Shown: positions 53,747-62,171 of the stretch, piece after piece
Layout of the letters: the number at the start of each line of letters is the position of its first letter
Position numbering within the stretch: the first letter of the stretch is position 1
NCBI GenBank assembly: GCA_013177995.1
Contig: JABLXN010000016.1
Span: forward strand, 1-64,000
Source: Brevinematales bacterium
GTDB lineage: Bacteria; Spirochaetota; Brevinematia; Brevinematales; Thermospiraceae
Direction of reading: 5' to 3'
DNA: 64,000 nucleotides
The notes under the pieces: generated by a model
What the model was told of the DNA's origin: nothing
Database searches by the model: none
The model's input: only the letters and a program-made list of their open reading frames with translations
Position numbers and translations under genes: made by a program

Positions 53747-54108
53747 GCAGAACGCAGAAAAGCATAGGCCTCGTCAACAGAAGACACCACATGGACGATC
53801 TTGTCAATATTAGAAACATAGAGAAGTTTCTCCACCTGCGGACCATCGTAAAGTAAACATACCTTTGAATTCTGTTTGAACGCATGTGTGGCCAAACGAA
53901 TAATAATTCCTAATCCAGAAGAATCTAAATAGGTAACACCCCTGAGATCCACAATAAACTTGTACAGTCCCATCTTGATATACGCGGCAATTTCCTTGTG
54001 AAGCATCTCATATTCTTCAGTAAAGATGGTGAGTTCTCCTTCTACCTTGATGAGAACAATATCGTCCTCAGAGATACTCACCTTGACTCGCAGCGCTCCT
54101 GAAGCCAC
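53743..54108 (-). CDS. STAS-domain anti-sigma factor antagonist
   Basis: 121 residues, single STAS domain of SpoIIAA/RsbV type. The phosphorylatable serine is in YLDSSGLG (Ser63/Ser64). It starts at GTG 54108 with GAGGTG upstream. The gene lies 30 bp downstream of an RsbW-like kinase, its probable partner. Phosphorylation would switch partner binding. No sigma factor or PP2C phosphatase gene is adjacent. Confidence 0.9.
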   Translation of the reverse strand: MASGALRVKVSISEDDIVLIKVEGELTIFTEEYEMLHKEIAAYIKMGLYKFIVDLRGVTYLDSSGLGIIIRLATHAFKQNSKVCLLYDGPQVEKLLYVSNIDKIVHVVSSVDEAYAFLRSA

Positions 54109-54138
54109 AACGCACCTCTCTTTTTTCTCTTTTTTGAC

Positions 54139-54588
54139 TTAGTGTGATGAACCACTCCCCCCTCCATCATAAAAAATTTTTTTAAGATAGGTTACATTGC
54201 CATCTGATTGGGGAGTAAGAGAGAATTCATCCAAAATCTTACTCATCATATAGAGTCCACGTTTGCGCATCTGAAAACGATCAACCGAATCCGGTGGCAC
54301 AAGTTTCTTGGGTACCGGTGGGCCAAAATCACGGATAGTGACCTCACAGATACGCTTTTCCCCCTCTTCTGTAATCTGAAGCCGAATCTCCAGTTTCTGG
54401 AACATATCCCATTTGTAGGTGTGCTGAAGAATATTGAGAATAGACTCATGAATGCAAAAATGAAACTCATGAATACGCATCAGGGCATCAGAAGAACTTC
54501 CCAGTACGCGAGAGAGAATATCCATCACCTCTTTTTCAAAAGCAAGAATTTCACTTTCTGTGCACTGAACGGTAAACTGGAAAATCAT
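54139..54588 (-). CDS. RsbW-like serine-protein kinase / anti-sigma ATPase
   Basis: 149 residues, GHKL ATPase fold. N-box HESILNILQHTYK, G1 box VTIRDFGPPVP, and RKRGLYMMSKILDEF (G2-like). It is the likely kinase for the STAS protein encoded next. The output could be a sigma factor or another target encoded elsewhere. ATG 54588 has AGGAG upstream, promoter at 54616. Confidence 0.88.
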   Translation of the reverse strand: MIFQFTVQCTESEILAFEKEVMDILSRVLGSSSDALMRIHEFHFCIHESILNILQHTYKWDMFQKLEIRLQITEEGEKRICEVTIRDFGPPVPKKLVPPDSVDRFQMRKRGLYMMSKILDEFSLTPQSDGNVTYLKKIFYDGGGSGSSH

Positions 54589-54615
54589 GCCTTTCTCCTG
54601 TTTCTCTATTGTAAT

Positions 54616-54643
54616 ATTATAACATAACCAAGGAAAAAAGCAA
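54616..54643 (-). promoter_or_regulatory. Promoter of rsbW-like/STAS pair
   Basis: On the minus strand, TTGCTT (54638-54643), 16-bp spacer, TATAAT (54616-54621). Confidence 0.65.
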
Positions 54644-54679
54644 GTTTTGGAGAGAAGAAAATTTTCAGGTCTCCAAAAC

Positions 54680-54881
54680 GAGACCCTTACACGGGTGCTT
54701 TCTTGACCTTTCTGGGTCAGGGGCTACGCCCCTGAAACCCCGCTTTTTCTATTTTCAAGGGCGTGTTTGTCTTTTTTATTCAAAAAAAATAGGGCATTTA
54801 TTACTGCAAAGAATATTTTTATACCACATTTTGTTTTTTCACTACTTTTTTGAGACCTTTGCACATTCGTGCAAAGGTCTC
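54680..54881 (-). repeat. MITE-like element, copy 5
   Basis: 202 bp, reversed: GAGACCCTTACACG at the left; hairpin GAGACCTTTGCAC / GTGCAAAGGTCTC at the right. Exact 5-bp target duplication AAAAC at 54675-54679 and 54882-54886. It ends 12 bp before the -35 of the following promoter. Confidence 0.92.
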
Positions 54882-54893
54882 AAAACGTGTTCC

Positions 54894-54922
54894 TTGCGAG
54901 TTTTCCTCCTGTTCATTATAAT
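54894..54922 (+). promoter_or_regulatory. Promoter of outer-membrane protein operon
   Basis: TTGCGA (54894-54899), 17-bp spacer, TATAAT (54917-54922), immediately after MITE copy 5. Confidence 0.7.
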
Positions 54923-54953
54923 ATACTTCTCTATTACCTATAAGGAGAAACCC

Positions 54954-56048
54954 ATGCGTTTTTTCTGGCTCATTGCCATTCCTTCCGTGATATTTGCTCG
55001 TGTGGAAATAGGGCTATACAACCAGGCATATGCTTATAACGGTGAAAGTGGCACCGCCTGGGAAGAGACAAGAACCACTCTCACCTATTTTGAAAACCAC
55101 ACTGAACCTTACCTTGTGATTGAACCAGACGAAAGAATACGGGTTACTTTAGGGATAGGATTTGTTGTTCCCTTTCAGCAGGAGTATCCCATTTCCGATG
55201 TCTTTGTACGGGCTCAAACCAGACTCACCCTTGCTCCGTTTCTCTGGCTCTACTTAGGGTCACTTGAGAAAAATCATGGCTTCATAGAGCCTATTCTTGA
55301 TCCCCTCACAGAGTTTATTCCTCGGATCAGGCTCATCTCTCTCTCTCAGGTACCCATCGACTATGAGCATTTTCCCAAAGGACGCTTCTCCCATGGCTTC
55401 TATGAGTATGGGGCTCAGCTCAGATGGATGGACAGATGGACAAAAGGCGAACTCTACATGAACTGGCAACTTGCTGATACCACAAACCATCGGGAGCGCT
55501 TTGATGTTGGCCTTGTCCAGGAAGGCATAGGAGAAGTTCCTCTTTACATGGCTCTCCACTACTGGCATAACGGGGGGCATGAACATGAACATATCATTGG
55601 GATCACAGAAAATTATGTCGGGGCTATAGGGTGGGAATTCCCCATAGTTGGAAAACGAAGTGGTGTGTATTACTTAGTTTCCTATTATCTCCCTGATAGA
55701 GACAGTCGTCCAGAACTCAACCAGTTTGGCCAGGCTCTCTATACCCGCTGGGAACTCTCTCTTGGCAACTGGCGTTTTATCCCCAACCTTTTCCTCACCA
55801 GTACATGGATAGACGAAAACCAGTGGTTTATCTCCATAGAAGGAGATCCCTTCTATCGTGTCCCTCTCTATGCCGGGCTGAATATCCGATATGAAAAGGA
55901 AATCGCTCCTGGAACACTCTTTCAGGTTGGTTTCGTGAATGGGGCTTTTCTCCCCAATACCCATACCCCCTACGACTGGAAAATGATTCGTTACGACCAG
56001 CTCATACGGGTAGAGTTGAGATATACCTTTTATTCCACCAAAGAATAA
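54954..56048 (+). CDS. Probable outer-membrane beta-barrel protein
   Basis: 364 residues, not assigned to a family. The signal peptide is MRFFWLIAIPSVIFARVEIG or nearby. The body has alternating amphipathic strands rich in Trp/Tyr and ends in RVELRYTFYSTKE. A HEHEH cluster near the middle (NGGHEHEHIIG) may bind metal. Start ATG 54954 with AAGGAG; an open frame from 54831 runs through the MITE and is rejected. It heads a cluster with another barrel-like protein and a DUF3108 protein. Confidence 0.75.
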   Translation: MRFFWLIAIPSVIFARVEIGLYNQAYAYNGESGTAWEETRTTLTYFENHTEPYLVIEPDERIRVTLGIGFVVPFQQEYPISDVFVRAQTRLTLAPFLWLYLGSLEKNHGFIEPILDPLTEFIPRIRLISLSQVPIDYEHFPKGRFSHGFYEYGAQLRWMDRWTKGELYMNWQLADTTNHRERFDVGLVQEGIGEVPLYMALHYWHNGGHEHEHIIGITENYVGAIGWEFPIVGKRSGVYYLVSYYLPDRDSRPELNQFGQALYTRWELSLGNWRFIPNLFLTSTWIDENQWFISIEGDPFYRVPLYAGLNIRYEKEIAPGTLFQVGFVNGAFLPNTHTPYDWKMIRYDQLIRVELRYTFYSTKE

Positions 56049-56057
56049 GGAGTTTCT

Positions 56058-56969
56058 ATGTTTTTTCTTTGGCTCTCTCTTCTCACCACATCCTTTCTTC
56101 CGCAAGACAACATCCACGACGTTTTAGAAACGACAAACACCACACCTGTTCTCCATTCGTCTGGCCTTTTCACCTACGGAGCCCATACCAATACCTTCCA
56201 CCTTCGCTATGCGTATGTCAAACTCTCTCAAAACCTCTCCCCATGGCAATGGTGGATATCCCTGCGGGGATATGCTGATACCCATATTCCAGAAACCAAC
56301 TATGGCTACAACCTCAATAACCTCTCCCTCTACGACTACGGGATTGAAATCTCAAGGTGGGGATTTTTTGTGAGTTTCCGTGGGGCGGCTATTCCACGAT
56401 GGAATACCCAGAGTTTTCTTCTCGTCCCCTTCTCGGTGAGAAGAGATAATCCCGGTGAGTTCGATGCCTCTCTGTGGTATCTCCCTGAACCTGTCAATGC
56501 CGCTGGTATCAGATTCGGCTGGAAGTCTTCCTGGGGCTACTTTTCCTACTCACAGGGAGACTATCGTCATCTCATCCCCATGGGAATAACAGCCCATCTC
56601 TTTTTCCCTCAGTTTCAGTGGCGAAACACCATGATTCTCTACAACGGCGAACCTGAAACCTACTCCCTTGATGACTACCATTTTCAAGCCCAGAGCAGCC
56701 TTTCCTCCGTCCTCTCTTTCAGCTCTTTTCAGTGGCTTTTCCTCGCCGAAGGCACCTATCAACAAAAAGAAAACCGTATCGGTAGCCGTTTTGAACAGGC
56801 TATCCGATGTGGACAATTCCAGGGGGGTATAAGGGCTCTCTGGTGGAATGATCTTGGTTGGAACATAGAAACAGGGATTCTGTTTTTCTTTGGTAAAGAT
56901 ACCCTGGCCATTGGTATCCAGGCCTCAACAGAGAAAAAAATCTACATCGGAGCAAAAGTTGATTTTTAA
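56058..56969 (+). CDS. Probable outer-membrane beta-barrel protein
   Basis: 303 residues. A short signal-like start (FFLWLSLLTTSF), then many aromatic amphipathic strands (FHLRYAYVKLSQNL, WWISLRGYADTHI, WGFFVSFRGAA) and a C-terminal strand ending in phenylalanine (IYIGAKVDF), as recognised by the BAM machinery. No family was recognised. AAGGAG precedes ATG, 9 bp after the preceding barrel gene, so the two are co-expressed. Confidence 0.75.
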   Translation: MFFLWLSLLTTSFLPQDNIHDVLETTNTTPVLHSSGLFTYGAHTNTFHLRYAYVKLSQNLSPWQWWISLRGYADTHIPETNYGYNLNNLSLYDYGIEISRWGFFVSFRGAAIPRWNTQSFLLVPFSVRRDNPGEFDASLWYLPEPVNAAGIRFGWKSSWGYFSYSQGDYRHLIPMGITAHLFFPQFQWRNTMILYNGEPETYSLDDYHFQAQSSLSSVLSFSSFQWLFLAEGTYQQKENRIGSRFEQAIRCGQFQGGIRALWWNDLGWNIETGILFFFGKDTLAIGIQASTEKKIYIGAKVDF

Positions 56970-57013
56970 TCAAGATGGTGCTATGATATTGCAGTGATAG
57001 ACGGGAGGAGTTT

Positions 57014-57781
57014 ATGAAAACAAAAATGCTTTTCTTTTTTCTTGTGGTAAGTGTGGCTTTTGGTTCTCCTCCCCTTCTTTCCCCTCTTCCTATGAAATAC
57101 GGTGAAAGGCTTTCCTTTCGGATTTATATTTTAGGCCAATATGTGGGAAATCACTTCATGCGTATAACGGGCAAGACCAATATAAACGGAACCAACTACC
57201 CTATCGTCTATGGTCAAACCCTCACACGGGCTGACCTCAAGCACCTCTACGATATGGACGATAGAGACTGGACGATTTTTGACACTCTGACTCTTTTCCC
57301 CCTGTATAACGAACGCTCTGTCAAAGAAGGCAAGTGGGAGGATTTTCTCAAACAGGAATTTGTCGCCTCAGAAAGAGCCTGCTACTACTACCATCGCACC
57401 CGTAACTACGAGAGAAACGAACTCAGGGCCAAATATCCCATCATGGATTACAATACCCTGATGTTGTACTTCCGTAGCCTTGATTATGAGCGTATCAAAG
57501 AAACCGAAGAAATCCCCGTAAGTTATAAGCACCGGGATACCGCCTATGAAAGCACCTTCACCTACCGCCGACTTAATGTTACTTACCAGAAAAAAAAGGT
57601 TCCTGCCATTCAGGTCCGAGAAAAAGGTGGGCTTGGTATCTATTTCACCATGCTCGATGATGAGAACCGCACCCCCTATGAGATCCGTATTGGAGCCTTT
57701 TATATTGTAGGCTTCCGCTTTGTAGATTTGAAAGTCACCATTGAGAACTTCCAGCCGGGTACAAGACAGCTATTTTCTTAA
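57014..57781 (+). CDS. DUF3108-like exported protein
   Basis: 255 residues with a signal peptide (FFFLVVSVAFGSPP). The core resembles DUF3108: YGERLSFRIYILGQYVGNHF, then a long beta-rich domain with DYNTLMLYFRSLDYE and KVPAIQVREKGGLGIYFT. The family is periplasmic with unknown role. GGGAGGAG precedes ATG. It is probably the third gene of the outer-membrane cluster. Confidence 0.75.
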   Translation: MKTKMLFFFLVVSVAFGSPPLLSPLPMKYGERLSFRIYILGQYVGNHFMRITGKTNINGTNYPIVYGQTLTRADLKHLYDMDDRDWTIFDTLTLFPLYNERSVKEGKWEDFLKQEFVASERACYYYHRTRNYERNELRAKYPIMDYNTLMLYFRSLDYERIKETEEIPVSYKHRDTAYESTFTYRRLNVTYQKKKVPAIQVREKGGLGIYFTMLDDENRTPYEIRIGAFYIVGFRFVDLKVTIENFQPGTRQLFS

Positions 57782-57789
57782 AGTCTTGA

Positions 57790-59295
57790 TTACGTTTCCA
57801 ACAGGAGACCTGGAAGAGGGAGAAAAGGATAAGAAGTTAACCCTGGCCCAAAAGATTTTTGTTAGCTATAGTATACAGGGAACGTTTTAGATAAACAAGT
57901 TTTTTCTGAGGAAAAATCCCCCTTTCAGGCCATAAAACAGGGGAATAAGTACGTACTATTCCCATTTTTTTACATCACATCCTGCCAGTAGACACCATCG
58001 ATAGCCTCATCACGGTTATAGTAGTAATGCAAACGTACAGCAAGAACATTGGTTGCCCCTTCTCTTTTCCATACACCTACATCCATTCTCTGGTTTATGG
58101 TTCTCATCACCCGTTCTGCCCTTGAGGTTGTTCCTGGTAAACCTTCTTCACTGTCACAGGCAAACATGTCTTTTTGAGCACGTAGAAGATAATAAAAACA
58201 ATGTTTATGCCTTTTTTCTTGAAATAAAGAGAGAAGATTCTGGATATGCTGCTTTCGCTGACTTTGATAGCCAAGTTTTGTTTGCCAGTCATTTTTATAC
58301 CCCAAGAAACAGGCTTTTCCTGTTTCAGCGACAATATTTGTCCACTCACGAGAACGATATCTCACTCCATCAAGACGAAGAAAATGCTTCAATTGATAAC
58401 TCACATGCCACAAACATCGTTGAAAAACAATACCGGAATATTTGCCCTGGTTAATCCCTCTGTCTCCATCGACAACAAGAAAAAACCGAGAAAAAGAGTG
58501 TTTTTCTCGAATAGGCTTAAGAAGTTTGTCCCAACCTGCATGGTAATTATCCACAAGAAGGCCCGCTATTCTTGTATTTTTTCCTGTCAAAGGGGAGGCT
58601 TGTTGTCTCTCCTGCAAAAGAATTTTGACCTCTTCTCCTTTTTTCTTGCTCTGAACAGGAATACCCGTTCCATCGGCCTCCCCACAGGGTTTTTCTTTTT
58701 CCGATAGGCTGAAATGTATCTTTTTCCCAATATTTTGAAGGTTTTTCCAGAGGGTGCTGAGGCCGATTTTATAGCCTGTGAAGGAAAGAATCCGGGCAGC
58801 TACTCGATAGGTGGTAAGAGCCCCAGCTAAAGCCACTCTGTAGATATCTTTCAGGATTTGTCTTTTTCGCTTTTCTACACCAAGAAGAGATCTCGTAAGA
58901 AAAAGTTTTCTTCCACACTTTTTGCATTGAATCTGGAGTTGAGGAAGAGTGATCTTTCCAAAGGGCATCAGAACAAAAACAGTGTTTTTTCCATGCTTTG
59001 TTTTCCATATGAAGTGATGTTTTTCTCCGCAGGTACAGGTGATATGACCTTTTTTTATTTCTTTTTCTGCCGCTTCTACAGAAATCTGATACACAAATGA
59101 CTCAAACACTCCTTTGATAGCCTGGAGAAAAACCGCTACCAGTGTCTCAAGTTTTGTATCAGGGTAGTCGATAGTCAAAGTGAAGGTAAATTCTTTACGC
59201 ATGGGTTCCTCCTTGTGTCGTATTATCGGCCAGGGAGGAACTTTTTTTTTATCTTTCCTCATCTTCTCGTGGCAGGTCTCCTGAAAAGAACGTTA
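57790..59295 (-). mobile_element. ISLre2/UPF0236-like insertion sequence
   Basis: About 1.5 kb. The ends are similar inverted repeats of ~24 bp sharing ACGTT and CAGGAGACCTG (57790-57813 and about 59272-59295). It contains one transposase on the minus strand and a GGGAATA / TATTCCC hairpin with a T-run (57941-57970) just beyond its stop. There is no evident target duplication. The right flank enters directly into the interior of a MITE-like element whose other half is missing, so a deletion accompanied or followed insertion. Confidence 0.7.
57970..59202 (-). CDS. UPF0236/ISLre2-family transposase
   Basis: 410 residues. An N-terminal zinc-ribbon-like region (CTCGEKHHFIW ... CKKCGRKLF) precedes a helix-rich domain (TYRVAARILSF). 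Catalytic acidic residues are likely in EADGTGIPVQ and FFLVVDGDRGI, with the C-terminal TTSRAERVMRTINQRMDVG and WKREGATNVLAVRLHYYYN motif. It is complete and apparently intact. Start ATG 59202 with AAGGAGG; the frame continues 20 codons upstream without a ribosome site. Confidence 0.85.
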   Translation of the reverse strand: MRKEFTFTLTIDYPDTKLETLVAVFLQAIKGVFESFVYQISVEAAEKEIKKGHITCTCGEKHHFIWKTKHGKNTVFVLMPFGKITLPQLQIQCKKCGRKLFLTRSLLGVEKRKRQILKDIYRVALAGALTTYRVAARILSFTGYKIGLSTLWKNLQNIGKKIHFSLSEKEKPCGEADGTGIPVQSKKKGEEVKILLQERQQASPLTGKNTRIAGLLVDNYHAGWDKLLKPIREKHSFSRFFLVVDGDRGINQGKYSGIVFQRCLWHVSYQLKHFLRLDGVRYRSREWTNIVAETGKACFLGYKNDWQTKLGYQSQRKQHIQNLLSLFQEKRHKHCFYYLLRAQKDMFACDSEEGLPGTTSRAERVMRTINQRMDVGVWKREGATNVLAVRLHYYYNRDEAIDGVYWQDVM

Positions 59296-59297
59296 CC

Positions 59298-59395
59298 AAA
59301 ATAGGATTATTGATTACGAAAAGAAATATTTTTATACTATTTTTGTTTTTTTTTATTACTTTTTTGAGACCTTCGCACATTCGTGCAAAGGTCTC
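59298..59395 (-). repeat. MITE-like element, copy 6 (truncated by IS)
   Basis: Only the hairpin-bearing half remains: an AT-rich stretch from AAAATAGGATTATTG through GAGACCTTCGCAC / GTGCAAAGGTCTC (59366-59395). The other ~105 bp are lost at the border of the ISLre2-like element. Confidence 0.85.
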
Positions 59396-59409
59396 AAACC
59401 AGAGAAAAC

Positions 59410-59438
59410 TTGCACTCTTTCTCCTTTTATTTTATAAT
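59410..59438 (+). promoter_or_regulatory. Promoter of the receiver-domain gene
   Basis: TTGCAC (59410-59415), 17-bp spacer, TATAAT (59433-59438), 14 bp after the MITE hairpin. Confidence 0.75.
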
Positions 59439-59460
59439 AAAAAAGCAGGAGAAATGCCAG

Positions 59461-59820
59461 ATGAAGAAAATCCTTATCATTGACGATCAGAGAGATGTGC
59501 TTCACCTTTTAGAAAAGACCTTGAAGGCCGCTCATTATGACGTCCTTTGTCTCCAGTTTGTGCCAAAGATTCAGGACATTCTCCAGGAAGATCCCGACAT
59601 GGTGATCATTGACCTGCTCATGCCGGGAGTTGCAGGCTATACCTTAGGACAAGAACTCATCAACTCACGAAAAGGAAATAAACCTCGCATCGTCCTTATC
59701 TCCGGAAGAAATGAAGACATTCTCAGACAAAAAGCAGAAGACATCAAGGCTGACGGCTGGCTTGCCAAACCCTTTCGGGCCGATGAGGTTCTCACTCTCG
59801 TTGAACGTCTTCTTTCTTAA
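59461..59820 (+). CDS. Single-domain response regulator
   Basis: 119 residues, CheY-like receiver only. Acidic pocket IIDDQRD, phospho-acceptor Asp51 in VIIDLLMPG, Ser in LISGRNE (in place of the usual Thr/Ser position) and Lys103 in LAKPF. It has no output domain, so it acts through protein contact. ATG 59461 with CAGGAG upstream; the open frame from 59383 starts in the repeat. No histidine kinase is nearby. Confidence 0.9.
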   Translation: MKKILIIDDQRDVLHLLEKTLKAAHYDVLCLQFVPKIQDILQEDPDMVIIDLLMPGVAGYTLGQELINSRKGNKPRIVLISGRNEDILRQKAEDIKADGWLAKPFRADEVLTLVERLLS

Positions 59821-59827
59821 AGACCAC

Positions 59828-59859
59828 AAAAAAGTTTTTCTCTCCAGAGAAAAACTTTT
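59828..59859. terminator. Bidirectional terminator
   Basis: AAAAGTTTTTCTCT and AGAGAAAAACTTTT with a 2-nt loop between the convergent receiver and PilZ genes, T-rich on both strands. Confidence 0.7.
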
Positions 59860-59905
59860 CTCTTCTCAGATTTCTCAAGAAAACCCCTGTATGGGACCAA
59901 CGCCT

Positions 59906-60193
59906 TCACTTGATGTTCTTTTGTTCAGAAAGCCACTGTCTATCCTCATCCGTAGGGTTGACCAGCTTCACACCGGCATGCTCACCCTCGACATAGACAA
60001 CTTTTGTTTCAAAGGTTTTGCCCCGAAACTCTACCTTTATCACTTCCCCCGCGTGAAGCTTCGTCACCCCTTCAAGCCCGATCCCGTCCTCAGAAATATC
60101 ATCAATATGGCACTCCTGCCATTTCCCCTTTGCCTCATACCGCCCTGGGATATCAATAATCTCTCTTTCAAATTGCCGTCTATCGATAAACAT
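59906..60193 (-). CDS. PilZ-domain protein
   Basis: 95 residues from ATG 60193 (GGAGG upstream; an earlier in-frame start lacks a ribosome site). RRQFERE and DISEDGIGLE give the RxxxR and D/NxSxxG c-di-GMP-binding motifs. It is a single-domain effector, probably altering motility or envelope processes. It is convergent with a lone receiver domain. Confidence 0.88.
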   Translation of the reverse strand: MFIDRRQFEREIIDIPGRYEAKGKWQECHIDDISEDGIGLEGVTKLHAGEVIKVEFRGKTFETKVVYVEGEHAGVKLVNPTDEDRQWLSEQKNIK

Positions 60194-60383
60194 ACCAACC
60201 TCCACCATTCTACCTATCGGCTTCTTCTTCCCAGAAATTCAGTTTTTTCTAAAAAAAGAAAAAACTTATCGCCCTTTGTAGTTTCCTTCTCTCAGCATCT
60301 TCTCACAAACAAAACAACTCCTCCTTTCTATAGCCTTCTCTTTTTTTTCCGATAGAGTATAACACAGAAAAAAAGGAGATCCT

Positions 60384-61523
60384 ATGTCCCGTTCTCTTTT
60401 TACCCAGGTTCTCTGGAATGCCCTTCTTCTTCTTTTTATGATTGCCGGCTGTTCGTCCAGCACCCTCCCCTCTTTCTCTCCCGTGAGAGAAGAGACCCCT
60501 CGCCTCAAGGTGCTCCTTTTAGAAAATCTGTCCAGTATTTCCGTGTCTTTTTCAGGAAGTTTTGTCTTCAAGACTGGTTCCTATCAGGAAACAGGCAAAG
60601 GCAAGGTCTTTCTCTCCGCGGAAAGCAACAAACTCTCCGTCAATGGTGTCCCTCTCGAAGAAAGCTGCTGTGAATTTCTTGGGGAGAGTTTCCGTCTCCC
60701 CCAGGGGAATTACAAAGGGAGTCTTTTGGTACTTCTCACCAATAACCGTCTGATGCTCATCAATGTGATTGACATAGAAACGTACCTCTACAGTGTTGTT
60801 CCCTCGGAGATTCCCCCGACCTGGCCCAAAGAGGCCCTCAAAGCCCAGGCCGTGGCTGCACGAACCTACGCCCTCTATGAAATGGTATCCAGTCGACAAA
60901 AAAAACTCCCCTTTGATGTCTATGCCGACACACGTTCCCAGGTTTACAAAGGAGAAAGTGCCGAATACAAAGCCACTTCTCTCGCTGTTGATGAAACACG
61001 GGGAGAGGTTCTTCGCTATCAGGGAAAAATTATCCCCGCCTATTTCCATGCGGCCAGTGGTGGTTTTACGGAAAATAGTGAGGAGGTTTTTGGGATAGCC
61101 TGGCCTTATCTCAGGTCCCTTCCCTCTCCCTATTACAAGGTGTATCCAAACAATGAATGGAAAATCGAAATCCCCCTCTCCGCACTCTCTCAAAAGTTAG
61201 GCACCGCCCCCATCAAAAAGGTGGATGTTTTAGAACGTACCCCATCGCAACGTTTGAAAATTGTCCAGTTCACCGATGAGGCGGGGAGAACCATCAAGAT
61301 CCCGGGTACCAATCTCCGGGCCATGATTGGACCAACCCTCATGAAAAGTACCCGTGCCAACATTCGTGTAGAAGAGGAGAAGCTCGTTATCCATGGGGTG
61401 GGATATGGTCATGGGGTAGGACTTGCCCAGTGGGATGCCTACGGGATGGCTCTTGCTGGAAAATCCTACAAGGATATCCTTCTCTATTTTTATAGTGGAA
61501 CACAGTTAGAAAGACTCTGGTAA
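60384..61523 (+). CDS. SpoIID/LytB-domain lipoprotein
   Basis: 379 residues. The lipobox MIAGC has Cys23. The N-terminal ~110 residues are beta-rich. The SpoIID domain spans ~130-330 with ETYLYSVVPSEIPPTWPKEA, KAQAVAARTYALYEM, VYKGESAEYKATSLAVDETR, YFHAASGGFTENSEEVFG and the C-terminal GYGHGVGLAQWDAYGMA. SpoIID proteins are lytic transglycosylases acting on denuded glycan strands. Non-sporulating diderms use such proteins in wall remodelling. AAAGGAG precedes ATG. Confidence 0.92.
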   Translation: MSRSLFTQVLWNALLLLFMIAGCSSSTLPSFSPVREETPRLKVLLLENLSSISVSFSGSFVFKTGSYQETGKGKVFLSAESNKLSVNGVPLEESCCEFLGESFRLPQGNYKGSLLVLLTNNRLMLINVIDIETYLYSVVPSEIPPTWPKEALKAQAVAARTYALYEMVSSRQKKLPFDVYADTRSQVYKGESAEYKATSLAVDETRGEVLRYQGKIIPAYFHAASGGFTENSEEVFGIAWPYLRSLPSPYYKVYPNNEWKIEIPLSALSQKLGTAPIKKVDVLERTPSQRLKIVQFTDEAGRTIKIPGTNLRAMIGPTLMKSTRANIRVEEEKLVIHGVGYGHGVGLAQWDAYGMALAGKSYKDILLYFYSGTQLERLW

Positions 61524-61549
61524 CTTCCCCCTTTTCTTTGAAAGACTCT

Positions 61550-62155
61550 TCAGGATTTGCCCCTCCAGCCTATCTGAGGAAGCCCCCACAACTCCTCCCG
61601 ATGAGTCCAGGCAAGAAAAAACCAGTTGAGTACAAAAGCTATCAAAAGGTATCCATCCCGCCAAATTCCCAATAGCTGGCCGGCAAAAAGATTTGAAAGA
61701 AAAAGCACCATCACCACCCAGGCATCCGGTCTCAAAAAAAACCTCACGAAAAAGGTGATTATCCCCCCTACAAGGGGTATGATCCCAACGGTCACGGCTC
61801 CCCATACCCCAAGGGTGGCCGCTACTGCCTTTCCCCCTCGAAAACCCAAGAATGGCGAAAAATGATGCCCAAAAACCGGTGAGAGAAGCACCGGGATAAG
61901 TCCCCAACCTCTCATTCCCCACAGATGATAGGCTAGCGTAACCGGCAAAGCCCCCTTGCCAACCTCAAGAAAGACCACGAGAACCCCTATCCATTTCCCA
62001 CCGGCTCGAAACACATTCGTCGCCCCAGGGTTGTGATCCCCGTACTCCCGCACATCTACCCCCAAAACCCATTTCCCCAACCATACGGCAAAGGGAATCG
62101 CCCCCACGAAAAACCCCAGTGCTGTCCCCACCACCACCTGCCAGAAATCCACCAT
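61550..62155 (-). CDS. plsY: Glycerol-3-phosphate acyltransferase PlsY
   Basis: 201 residues, about five to six membrane segments. GDHNPGATNVFRAGGK and the loop VFGHHFSPFLGFRGGKAVAATLG are the PlsY motifs for acyl-phosphate and glycerol-3-phosphate binding; ITFFVRFFLRP-DAW follows. It makes lysophosphatidic acid, the first step in phospholipid synthesis. It lies 16 bp downstream of the ABC-F gene and is probably co-transcribed with it. Confidence 0.93.
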   Translation of the reverse strand: MVDFWQVVVGTALGFFVGAIPFAVWLGKWVLGVDVREYGDHNPGATNVFRAGGKWIGVLVVFLEVGKGALPVTLAYHLWGMRGWGLIPVLLSPVFGHHFSPFLGFRGGKAVAATLGVWGAVTVGIIPLVGGIITFFVRFFLRPDAWVVMVLFLSNLFAGQLLGIWRDGYLLIAFVLNWFFLAWTHREELWGLPQIGWRGKS

Positions 62156-62171
62156 ATCCCCTCCTTTTGTC

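Noticed and set aside
59203-59262. N-terminal extension of the ISLre2-like transposase
   Set aside because: The 20 extra codons are upstream of a strong AAGGAGG followed by ATG 59202 and encode a low-complexity basic peptide.
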